In this document: piece by piece, positions 15,768 to 23,058 of the stretch
Layout of the letters: every line of letters begins with the position of its first letter
Position numbering within the stretch: the first letter of the stretch is position 1
Assembly (NCBI GenBank): GCA_900541015.1
Contig: UQIB01000019.1
Coordinates: 1 to 50,216, forward strand
Origin: an uncultured Collinsella sp.
Lineage (GTDB): Bacteria; Actinomycetota; Coriobacteriia; Coriobacteriales; Coriobacteriaceae
DNA: 50,216 nucleotides
Reading direction: 5' to 3'
Notes under the pieces: generated by a model
What the model saw: only the letters and a program-made list of their open reading frames with translations
Databases searched by the model: none
What the model was told of the DNA's origin: nothing
Position numbers and translations under genes: made by a program

Positions 15768-16868
15768 CTACTTGATGGCGGCAGTCACGGTGCCGCCGCC
15801 CAGGACGATGTCGCCGCGGTAGACCACAACGGCCTGTCCGGGGGCGATGGCTCGTTGCGGCTCGTCAAAAGTTAGCAGCATTTGCCCGTCTTCGCCACGT
15901 GTAAGGGTTGCTGCCTGGTCCTTTTGACGGTAGCGGTACTTGGCGCCTACGCGAATGCCGCCGGCATCGAGCTCTGTCTCCATGCGTGCGTCCGGCGCGC
16001 TCCAGATCCACTCATCGGCCGTGAGGGCAGCGGCGGTCAGGTCCTCGGCCTCGCCCAGATGCACGGTGTTGTTGGCGGCGTCGACGCCCGTCACATACAC
16101 GGGATGCGCCATCGCGACGCCCAGGCCCTTGCGCTGGCCGATGGTGTAGCGCAGCGCGCCGTTGTGGCGCCCGACCACGCTGCCGTCGCGCCACACAATG
16201 TCGCCCGGTGCAGCGGCATGTCCGCAGCGGCGCTCGATATAGCCCGCGTAGTCACCGTCTGGAATAAAGCAGATATCCTCGCTTTCGGCCTTCTGGGCGT
16301 TGGTAAAGCCCTGCTCGGCGGCTATGCGGCGCACGTCGCGCTCTTTGTCTAGGCCTGCCAGCGGAAAGATCGTGTGCGCCAGGCGCTCCTGCGTAAGCGA
16401 ATACAAAAAGTAGCTCTGGTCCTTTTTGGGATCTTCGCCGCGATGTAGCTGCCAGGTGCCGTCTGCCGCCTGGCTTGTTTTGGCGTAATGTCCCGTTGCG
16501 ATGTAGTCGCAGCCCATGTCCAGCGCCGCATCGAGCAGCGCGCCAAACTTAATGTGGCGGTTGCAGATAATGCACGGATTGGGCGTCAGTCCTTCCTGGT
16601 AGGCGTTCACAAAGCGCTCGATCACGTTGCGGTCGAAGGTCTGCTGCAGGTCGAGCACATGATGGGGGATCCCCAGACGCTCGGCGACGGCCTTTGCATC
16701 GGCGATGTCGCGGTCGACTTTGCTCATGCCCGTGGCGGGGTCGGGCGCGGGGCAGGTGAGGCGCATGGTGGCGCCGACGCATTCGTAGCCCTGGCTTTTG
16801 AGCAGGTACGCGGTCACGCTGGAATCGACGCCGCCGCTCATGGCGACGAGCACGCGCTTATTGTGCAT
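15768..16868 (-). CDS. mnmA: tRNA-specific 2-thiouridylase MnmA
   Basis: 366-aa enzyme that puts sulfur on U34 of Lys, Glu and Gln tRNAs, using ATP to adenylate the base. AGGAG lies 8 bases before ATG 16868. The PP-loop SGGVDSS is at about residues 10-16. The two catalytic cysteines are in NPCIICNRHIKFG and EDICFIPDGDY, and the tRNA-binding central domain and C-terminal beta-barrel follow at normal length. In this genome region it is downstream of cysK on the same strand, separated by a terminator, so the two sulfur-related genes are neighbours but probably separate transcripts. Confidence 0.96.
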   Translation of the reverse strand: MHNKRVLVAMSGGVDSSVTAYLLKSQGYECVGATMRLTCPAPDPATGMSKVDRDIADAKAVAERLGIPHHVLDLQQTFDRNVIERFVNAYQEGLTPNPCIICNRHIKFGALLDAALDMGCDYIATGHYAKTSQAADGTWQLHRGEDPKKDQSYFLYSLTQERLAHTIFPLAGLDKERDVRRIAAEQGFTNAQKAESEDICFIPDGDYAGYIERRCGHAAAPGDIVWRDGSVVGRHNGALRYTIGQRKGLGVAMAHPVYVTGVDAANNTVHLGEAEDLTAAALTADEWIWSAPDARMETELDAGGIRVGAKYRYRQKDQAATLTRGEDGQMLLTFDEPQRAIAPGQAVVVYRGDIVLGGGTVTAAIK

Positions 16869-16896
16869 GGGGAGGTTCTCCTTGGTGGCATGTGGC

Positions 16897-16937
16897 CAAA
16901 AAAGAAAAGCGGCGCGGGAGGCTGGTTCCGCGCCGCA
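16897..16937 (-). terminator. Rho-independent terminator after cysK (minus strand)
   Basis: On the minus strand GCGGCGCGG (16936-16928) pairs with CCGCGCCGC (16917-16909), followed by TTTTCTTTTTT. It separates cysK from mnmA. Confidence 0.85.
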
Positions 16938-17049
16938 GACATTGTAGCAAGTTCGGGCGTCCTGTGGGACACCCTGTTGGGATGAGCTCAGACTGCCAGA
17001 AGAGAGGGGAGACCGGCGTGCCTTGGACTCGTTCTAAGAACGAGAAGCT

Positions 17050-17988
17050 CTAGTCCTGGAAGAGCGCCGTGGACAGGTAGCGCTCACCGGTGTCGGCGAG
17101 CAGCGCCACGATGGTCTTGCCCTCGTTCTCGGGGCGCTTGGCCAGCTGCAGTGCGGCCCACACGGCGGCGCCGGACGAAATGCCCACGAGCACGCCCTCC
17201 TTGTGGCCCACGGCGCGGCCGGTGGCAAAGGCGTCGTCGTTCTCGACGGGGATGATCTCGTCATAGACCTGGGTATCGAGGACGTCGGGCACAAAGCCAG
17301 CGCCGATGCCCTGGATCTTGTGCGGGCCGGCCTGGCCCTTAGAGAGCACCGGGGAGGTGGCGGGCTCGACGGCGACAACCTGAATCTGGGGGTTCTGCTC
17401 CTTGAGGAACTCGCCCACGCCGGTCACGGTGCCGCCGGTGCCAACGCCGGCGACGAAGATGTCGACCTTGCCGTCGGTGTCATCCCAGATCTCGGGGCCG
17501 GTCGTGGCCTTGTGGATGGCGGGGTTGGCGGGGTTCACAAACTGGCCGGCGAGTATGCTGTTGGGGGTCTCCTTCTGCAGCTCCTCGGCCTTGGCGATAG
17601 CACCCTTCATACCCTTGGAGCCGTCGGTGAGCACGAGCTGCGCACCATATGCCTGCATCAGCTTGCGGCGCTCGACGGACATGGTCTCGGGCATGGTGAT
17701 GATCACCTTGTAGCCGCGGGCGGCCGCCACCGAGGCGATGCCGACGCCGGTGTTGCCGCTCGTGGGCTCGATGATGGTGTAGTCGCCGCCGCGCACGAGC
17801 TTGCCTGCCTTCTCGGCCTCGTCAATCATGCTCTTGGCGACGCGGTCTTTAACGGATCCGGCGGGGTTGAAGTATTCCAGTTTGACGAGCACGCGAGCCT
17901 TGAGGTCCTCGTCGGCCTCAAAGTGGGTGAGCTCCAGAAGCGGGGTGTGGCCGATAAGCTGATCGATGGACGTGTAAACCTTGCTCAT
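17050..17988 (-). CDS. cysK: Cysteine synthase A (O-acetylserine sulfhydrylase)
   Basis: 312-aa PLP enzyme joining O-acetylserine and sulfide to give cysteine. GGAGG precedes ATG 17988 on the minus strand. The PLP lysine is in NPAGSVKDR (about K45), the substrate loop is PTSGNTG, the phosphate-binding loop is GVGTGGT and SSGAA closes the ring-nitrogen site. Length is standard. The gene is divergent from an Rrf2 regulator with four clustered cysteines, across a 253-base gap with nested palindromes; such pairs (for example CymR in Firmicutes) link cysteine supply to transcription. Its own terminator follows. Confidence 0.96.
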   Translation of the reverse strand: MSKVYTSIDQLIGHTPLLELTHFEADEDLKARVLVKLEYFNPAGSVKDRVAKSMIDEAEKAGKLVRGGDYTIIEPTSGNTGVGIASVAAARGYKVIITMPETMSVERRKLMQAYGAQLVLTDGSKGMKGAIAKAEELQKETPNSILAGQFVNPANPAIHKATTGPEIWDDTDGKVDIFVAGVGTGGTVTGVGEFLKEQNPQIQVVAVEPATSPVLSKGQAGPHKIQGIGAGFVPDVLDTQVYDEIIPVENDDAFATGRAVGHKEGVLVGISSGAAVWAALQLAKRPENEGKTIVALLADTGERYLSTALFQD

Positions 17989-18046
17989 GGTGAACCTCCA
18001 AAGTGTTCAAATGACTGGATACCGTGTGGTTTTATGGTGTGTCTAG

Positions 18047-18086
18047 CAGCTAAACCCATAAACCTTATAGGTTGTTCGTTTAGCTG
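18047..18086. promoter_or_regulatory. Nested palindromic operator between cysK and the Rrf2 gene
   Basis: CAGCTAAAC (18047-18055) and GTTTAGCTG (18078-18086) are exact reverse complements, centred on the inner palindrome ACCTTATAGGT (18062-18072), all around 18067. A further CCTA...TAGG dyad lies at about 18114-18130. The site is 59 bases upstream of cysK and about 155 upstream of the regulator, a fitting place for shared control by the Rrf2 protein. Confidence 0.6.
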
Positions 18087-18241
18087 TTGGCAAGCATAGT
18101 AGACACTAAAGCCTAGTAATGCAATAGGAAATAGAAGATTATTACGAGTCGATTAACCATCTTGACCGGAACGGGTATTTCCAAAGCTAATTTTTCGGCT
18201 AGAATTTCAACGGACTAAAAGACCGAAAGGCAGCACTATAT

Positions 18242-18670
18242 ATGTTGGTTTCTACTAAGGGCAGGTACGCCCTGCGCGTTATGGTTGACCTGGCCGAGCA
18301 CCAGGCGGCCGGTCGCATCCCGCTCAAAGAGATTGCGGCGCGACAGGGGATTTCCGAGAAATATCTCGAGAACATCTTGGCTACGCTCGTGCGCGCCAAC
18401 ATGCTCTCGGGCATGCGTGGCAAGGGCGGCGGCTACGTGCTCACGCGCCCGCCCGAGCAGTACACGGTGGGCGAGATCTTGCGCCTGACCGAGGGCAGCC
18501 TGGCGCCGGTCGCCTGCCTGGATGGCGACTGCAAGGGTTGCTCGCGATCTGATGAGTGCCCCACGCTCGACGTGTGGAAGAACCTGGACAAGCTCATCAA
18601 CGACTACCTCGACGGTGTGACGCTCGATCAACTTGTCGCTCCCAGCGAAGGCTACGACTACGTCATCTAG
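18242..18670 (+). CDS. Rrf2 family transcriptional regulator (IscR/CymR-like)
   Basis: 142-aa winged-helix regulator. The N-terminus MLVSTKGRYALRVMVDLA is the typical Rrf2 start, the recognition helix is in ISEKYLENILATLVRA and the wing in GKGGGYVL. Four cysteines at 92, 97, 100 and 106 (CLDGDCKGCSRSDEC) fall where IscR holds its iron-sulfur cluster, so Fe-S or thiol sensing is plausible; CymR lacks such a cluster. The start is ATG 18242, about 11 bases after AAAGG, a somewhat long spacing. Divergent from cysK with a shared dyad operator, so control of cysteine synthesis and of itself is likely. IscR role in Fe-S assembly is the alternative, but no isc/suf genes are in view. Confidence 0.9.
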   Translation: MLVSTKGRYALRVMVDLAEHQAAGRIPLKEIAARQGISEKYLENILATLVRANMLSGMRGKGGGYVLTRPPEQYTVGEILRLTEGSLAPVACLDGDCKGCSRSDECPTLDVWKNLDKLINDYLDGVTLDQLVAPSEGYDYVI

Positions 18671-18678
18671 CCCACCTG

Positions 18679-18703
18679 CCATTTGGGGACGGGGTAGAAA
18701 TGG
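18679..18703. repeat. Short GGGACGG hairpin after the Rrf2 gene
   Basis: CCATTT (18679-18684) pairs with AAATGG (18698-18703); the loop is GGGGACGGGGTAG. Same loop core as 11720-11752 and 32697-32734 but with a different stem. Confidence 0.6.
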
Positions 18704-18737
18704 TAGATTTTCTTGCCCTCTGAGACTTGACAAATAA

Positions 18738-18775
18738 GAAGGCCGCCCATTTTTGCGATGGGCGGCCTTCGTTTT
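18738..18775. terminator. Bidirectional terminator
   Basis: GAAGGCCGCCCAT (18738-18750) pairs perfectly with ATGGGCGGCCTTC (18758-18770), with GTTTT to the right and an A-rich run to the left. It serves the Rrf2 gene and the convergent small membrane protein. Confidence 0.88.
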
Positions 18776-18810
18776 GAGCTGTTGAGACGGACACGGTCGG
18801 AATGGCCGTT

Positions 18811-19176
18811 TTAGTCCTCGGCAAGACTATCGAGGATGCTGCGCATGATGGACACCAGGATGCTGCCCATAAAGGCCGAGCCAAAGCCGGCGATGGAGAT
18901 GCCGACGCCCAACAGGTTGACCGACAGGTAGCTGGCGAGCTCCAGCATAAAGCTGTTGAGTACGAGCTGGAAAATGCCGAGCGTAATGATCGTGAGCGGC
19001 AGCGAGATGACCGTGAGGAACGGTTTGACGAACGAATCGACGATGTTGAGGAACAGTCCCACAAAGGCAAAGCAGACCCAGGCCTCGGCAAAGCCGAAGG
19101 GTTGGATACCGGGGACGAGGAACGTGGCGATCGCGATGGCGATCGAGGTGAAGAGCCAGTTAAGCATAAAGCGCAT
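18811..19176 (-). CDS. Small membrane protein of the phage-holin-4/YvlD family
   Basis: 121-aa protein with four hydrophobic segments covering nearly its whole length (NWLFTSIAIAIATFLVPGI, WVCFAFVGLFLNIVDSFV, FLTVISLPLTIITLGIFQLV, then a C-terminal pair). The central PLTIITLGIFQLVLNS matches the domain called phage holin 4 superfamily, which in chromosomes is typically the YvlD-type protein of envelope-stress operons. AAAGGA precedes ATG 19176. No phage genes are nearby, so I do not call it a prophage holin. The function is unproven. It is a lone gene between two convergent/divergent neighbours. Confidence 0.85.
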   Translation of the reverse strand: MRFMLNWLFTSIAIAIATFLVPGIQPFGFAEAWVCFAFVGLFLNIVDSFVKPFLTVISLPLTIITLGIFQLVLNSFMLELASYLSVNLLGVGISIAGFGSAFMGSILVSIMRSILDSLAED

Positions 19177-19500
19177 AGCGTGAGTCCTTTCTTGCGCCGG
19201 GGTTGCTGGCGTCGCGTGAAGCGGCTTGCGGCGGCGACTTGGATGGTTGCGCGGGCGCGCCGCGGTGTTTGGGCGCCCATTGTCTCAAATATTCGTGGAG
19301 CTTACGTGCGCATTCGGTTTCTAAACGGCGTTCGTCCTGAAAAACGTGCCGCTGGCAGAGAGTCTTGTCGCTTTAGTTTGGTGGTGTGCTACACTGCTAC
19401 GGGCAAATGGCCCATGCATAGTTTTATTGCATATTACGGGCGAACGATGCCCGATGTCAGTATCAACTTCGATGCCTTATGGCGGGTTTGGCGGTGATCG
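19177..19500. other. 324-base gap; promoter for the YerC-type gene
   Basis: No gene is supported here. The right half holds a plausible promoter for the next gene: TGCTACACT at 19387-19395 is an extended -10, and TTGTCG at 19365-19370 a -35 with a long 19-base spacer. The roughly 105-base leader after it has no obvious riboswitch. The left half, upstream of the minus-strand membrane protein gene, is GC-rich with no recognisable motif. Confidence 0.4.
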
Positions 19501-19800
19501 ATGAATATCGAGAACATGTTTGACAAGCCTGATGTCAAGCAGCTGGTCCACGCATTTAGTCTTTTGGACGACGAGAACGATATCCAAGCGTTTTTGACCG
19601 ATATCTGCACGCCGCGCGAGATCTGCGATCTTTCTCAGCGTCTGCAGGTCGCGCGTTATCTGGATGAGGGCGAGCCCTATGTTGAGGTTCAGGCCCGCAC
19701 CGGCGCTTCGTCCACCACGGTGAGCCGCGTTTCAAAGGCGCTTAATGGCGAGTACGGTGGCTATCGCAAGATTCTCATCAAACTGGAGGATGGCGAGTAG
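19501..19800 (+). CDS. YerC/YecD family TrpR-like DNA-binding protein
   Basis: 99-aa single-domain protein with a helix-turn-helix of the Trp repressor fold. The family fingerprint is clear: CTPREICDLSQRLQVARYL followed by YVEVQARTGASSTTVSRVSKALN, where ASSTTVSRVSKAL is the recognition helix. YerC/YecD proteins lack an assigned effector; they resemble TrpR but have no proof of tryptophan binding. The start codon ATG 19501 has no strong ribosome site just upstream (a GGCGGTGATCG run is the best), so an alternative start is possible but MNIENMF suits the family. Monocistronic, ending at a hairpin terminator. Confidence 0.9.
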   Translation: MNIENMFDKPDVKQLVHAFSLLDDENDIQAFLTDICTPREICDLSQRLQVARYLDEGEPYVEVQARTGASSTTVSRVSKALNGEYGGYRKILIKLEDGE

Positions 19801-19826
19801 GCCAGCGGCAAAAACGAATTGCGAAG

Positions 19827-19852
19827 AACCGTCCCTTCGGGGGCGGTTTTTT
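19827..19852 (+). terminator. Rho-independent terminator after the YerC-type gene
   Basis: ACCGTCCC (from 19828) and GGGGGCGGT (19839-19847) form a compact stem with a TTCG-type loop, followed by TTTTTT. Confidence 0.85.
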
Positions 19853-19860
19853 GATCCCTC

Positions 19861-19882
19861 GGGGACGGAGGAAATCTGTTGG
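19861..19882. repeat. GGGGACGGAGG block
   Basis: GGGGACGGAGGAAA at 19861-19874 is identical to the complement of part of 4402-4427, and similar to 43141-43163. It lies in the gap after a terminator. Confidence 0.5.
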
Positions 19883-19956
19883 CGTGGGGCAAATCTGTCC
19901 GCGTGGGCGGGTAGGATGGATGCATTGATTATTGCGAACGGTTTGAGTGGAGGACC

Positions 19957-22900
19957 ATGCCTGTTCGAATCTATACCACCAATGCCGGCACGGACTTGAG
20001 CGATGCCGAGGCGGCGTTGCTCGCCGACCTGGTTGCCCGTCACGGGCGTGCTGTATTGCTGGCGCCCTCGTTTGCCGAGCTCGACGTGTGCCGTCACGAT
20101 GCTGCGGTTGCTGGCGCCTCGCTGGGCGTTGACTACAAAACCCCCGCGTCGTGGCTCCGCTCGCTGTGGGAGCTTATGGGCGATGGCCGCAGCTTCGTCG
20201 ACAACATGCAACGCCAGATGCTGTTCTCGGACATGATCGCCCGTCGCGACGATGCCGACCTGCAGCCGCTTTCGCGCAGTCAGGGCACGGTGCGCATGCT
20301 CGCGCGCATGGCTCGCGATGTGCTGCCGGGCGTAGCGGGAACGGGTGCCGAGCGCTGCTGCGGCGACGTTTGCCGGCCCGATCCCAAGAGCGACGCAGAG
20401 GCCCGCGTGTTCGAGCTGTTGAGTGCCTATGCGAGCGGCTTGGACCGTCGAGACATGGTCGAGCCCTGCGAGGCGGCTGACCTTATGGCCGAGGTGCTGG
20501 CCGGCAACCTTCCGGCGTGCGCCCGCGCGGTATGTGTGCGCGGTATCACATCGTTTACGCACGGCCTGCTCGAGCTGCTGTCGGCCGTGGCGAGCAACGG
20601 GGGAGAGGTCGTTGTGCTGCTTGCCCGCGAGCAGGCGGCAATGCGCGAGGAACTTGCTGCCGCCTTTGATGCCCGCGGTGTGCTGTTTGAGGCTGCGCCG
20701 CTGGGGGAGGGTGCCGCCGCGCCCCAGACTGCCTCCAAGTCCGCCGCTCAGCCTACCTTTGTAGAGGTTGCCGGCCCTCACGCCCGCGCCCATGCCTATG
20801 TGGATGCAATCGATGAGCTGGTAAAAACGTGTGAGGACGCCGCGATCGACGGCGGTGTTACGGCGTCCGCGGACCCCGTGCGCGTGCTCGTGGTGTCTGC
20901 CCGGGCGCCCCAGCTGTTCGGTGAACTCGCTGCCCGTTTGGCGGCATGTCATATTGCGGCCGAGACAACCGAGTTCACGGCGTTTTCCCAATCCATTGCG
21001 GGCAGGCAGTTCACGGCGCTCGCCAATCTGATCGAGCGCATGAAGGCCGCCGACGAGGGCACCGCCTCCAAGACCGAGTGGTGGCCCGCGCCGGAGCTTA
21101 CCGACTGGATTTACAGTCCGCTTTCGGGTGCCGATGCCGCCAGCGCGCGCACCTTCGACAAGAACATGCGCCTGTCACGCGGCAAGACCACCACGGCCGT
21201 CAAAAGCCTGCTGCAGAGCGTACAGGGCCAGGTCAGAGGCACGCGCAAGGCCGCCAGTGATGATAACTGGTTTAAGAACGTGCCGTGCGTGGTCTCGGAC
21301 GTGTTTCAGGCGCTGTGGCGCGACAAACCCGTGACGGCGCTCAAGGCCATGCTCGCCGTCGCCGAGGCGTTGCCCGATCGCGCCCTTGGAGGCCTTGACG
21401 GTCAGGCTCGTCGCCAGGCGGAGACCGCCCTGTTGCGACATGCCATCGACATTCTTATGAACGACGCCCGCGCGCTCGACGTGTCGCAGGCGGCGACCGT
21501 GCCCGTGCTCGACGGCGTTCGTACCAAGGTGGACAAGCGCAGCACCGCATACGATTACGAGACCTACGAGGTCGACCGCACGCCGCGCGCCCAGGTGCGC
21601 TTTGCGTCGCTTGCCGATGCGGCAGCCCTGCGTCCCGCCAGCTACGATGCCGTGCTGTTTGCCGACGTCGACCTGGACAGTTATCCGCTCTCACATGAGG
21701 AGGGCCCGCTGGCCACGCTGACGGCCAAGCTGGGGCGCAGCGGCGTGACGCTTGAGCCCGCGGCCCTGCTGCGCGTGCGCTTTGGCCGCGCGATGCAGGC
21801 CGCGCGCGGCCCCGTTGTGCTCGCCCGCGTGACCCACGATCGCCAGGCACGCGAGTGCTACCCGGCAGCCGTATGGACCGAGCTGCGGGCACATGCCGAG
21901 GCCGCTGGCGCTGCCAAGCCCACGCGCGTGGGCGAGGGCGGTATCGTCGCCGATTTTGATCCAGCGGCCGGCGAGGGCATCGAGTGCAAGCGCGTCGCGT
22001 GCGAGGCTCCTCAGCATTTGAGCGAGGCGGCTGTGCCGTACCTGGTCCTGCGCCGCCGCGATGGCGAGGACGAGAATGCGCCGCTCGTGCCGCGCCTGAC
22101 GTCCGCCTCGCAGATTGAGGCGTACTCGACGTGCCCGCTGTGCTGGTTCGTGTCGTATCGCGTGAAGCCCCAGTCCATCGACGCGGGCTTTGGCAACATG
22201 GAAAAGGGCAACTTCGTCCACGACGTGCTGGAACATCTGCATGCCCGTCTGCCCCAAGAGGGCATGGAGCGCGTGACGCCCATGAATCTGCCGCGCGCGC
22301 AGGACCTGCTGCGCAAAGTCTTTGCCGAGACCCTGACCGAGCACGCCGGCAAGCGCGGTACCGAGGGCCCTCTGGTGCCGCTCTCCCCGGTGGAGGAGCG
22401 TCAGGTGGCCGAGATCTTGCCGCAGTTGGAGGGCGTGCTTGCCTACGAGTCCGAGGCACTTGCCCCCTTTGCCCCGCGCTACCTGGAGTTTGCGTTCAAC
22501 GAGCTCCAGGTCGAGTATGCCGGTTGGCCGCTTGGCGGGCGCATCGACCGCGTGGACGTGGACGCCGAGAATCGTGCTGTGGTGATCGACTACAAGCATC
22601 GCACGGGCGTTGAGGAGTTTAAGCTCGCCGACCCCACGGTGCGCGACGAGGAATCGGGCACGGCGCCCATCGACGATCCGCGCTGGTTGCCGCCACATAC
22701 CCAGACGCTTATCTACGCGCAGGCCATGCGCCGGGCGCTGGATTTGGACACCCGCGCGGCGCTCTACTTTTCGACCAAGGGCGGCAAGCCCGCGCTGCGC
22801 GGTGCCGCGAGCGCCGAGCTGCTCGAGGAAGAGCGCGGCGACGGTCGCATCCCGGGCCTCAAGAAGGGCTTTCCGGGCGAGGGCGGCAACATGGACTTCG

Positions 22901-23055
22901 ATGCGCTGCTCGATCGTGTGGAGGCCGGCATCGCCGAGCGCCTGCGCGAGCTCGAGGCGGGCGACGTCGCCGCCGTCGATCCGACGGCGGCGCAGACCGC
23001 GCATGCGCGCTGCTCGTATAACCACGAAGGAACGTTTGTAAGGAGGGACGTGTAG
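19957..23055 (+). CDS. addB: AddB-like PD-(D/E)XK nuclease subunit
   Basis: 1032-aa partner subunit of the AddAB double-strand break resection helicase-nuclease. ATG 19957 follows GAGTGGAGG. The C-terminal nuclease domain (about 700-1030) is recognisable: SASQIEAYSTCPLCWF, GNFVHDVLEHLHA, and the catalytic GGRIDRVDVDAENRAVVIDYKHRTG, written here as GGRIDRVDVDAE and VVIDYKHRTG. The N-terminal half is a divergent, inactive-looking helicase domain without a Walker A. In Bacillus AddB four cysteines hold a 4Fe-4S staple; here the first is present but the C-terminal triplet is reduced to CSYNHEG, so the cluster is probably lost. The stop is 3 bases before addA, so the two are co-translated. Confidence 0.85.
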   Translation: MPVRIYTTNAGTDLSDAEAALLADLVARHGRAVLLAPSFAELDVCRHDAAVAGASLGVDYKTPASWLRSLWELMGDGRSFVDNMQRQMLFSDMIARRDDADLQPLSRSQGTVRMLARMARDVLPGVAGTGAERCCGDVCRPDPKSDAEARVFELLSAYASGLDRRDMVEPCEAADLMAEVLAGNLPACARAVCVRGITSFTHGLLELLSAVASNGGEVVVLLAREQAAMREELAAAFDARGVLFEAAPLGEGAAAPQTASKSAAQPTFVEVAGPHARAHAYVDAIDELVKTCEDAAIDGGVTASADPVRVLVVSARAPQLFGELAARLAACHIAAETTEFTAFSQSIAGRQFTALANLIERMKAADEGTASKTEWWPAPELTDWIYSPLSGADAASARTFDKNMRLSRGKTTTAVKSLLQSVQGQVRGTRKAASDDNWFKNVPCVVSDVFQALWRDKPVTALKAMLAVAEALPDRALGGLDGQARRQAETALLRHAIDILMNDARALDVSQAATVPVLDGVRTKVDKRSTAYDYETYEVDRTPRAQVRFASLADAAALRPASYDAVLFADVDLDSYPLSHEEGPLATLTAKLGRSGVTLEPAALLRVRFGRAMQAARGPVVLARVTHDRQARECYPAAVWTELRAHAEAAGAAKPTRVGEGGIVADFDPAAGEGIECKRVACEAPQHLSEAAVPYLVLRRRDGEDENAPLVPRLTSASQIEAYSTCPLCWFVSYRVKPQSIDAGFGNMEKGNFVHDVLEHLHARLPQEGMERVTPMNLPRAQDLLRKVFAETLTEHAGKRGTEGPLVPLSPVEERQVAEILPQLEGVLAYESEALAPFAPRYLEFAFNELQVEYAGWPLGGRIDRVDVDAENRAVVIDYKHRTGVEEFKLADPTVRDEESGTAPIDDPRWLPPHTQTLIYAQAMRRALDLDTRAALYFSTKGGKPALRGAASAELLEEERGDGRIPGLKKGFPGEGGNMDFDALLDRVEAGIAERLRELEAGDVAAVDPTAAQTAHARCSYNHEGTFVRRDV

Positions 23056-23058
23056 ACC

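Noticed and set aside
18811..19176. Prophage holin
   Set aside because: The fold is called phage holin 4, but there are no lysin, capsid or integrase genes nearby; a chromosomal YvlD-type protein is likelier.
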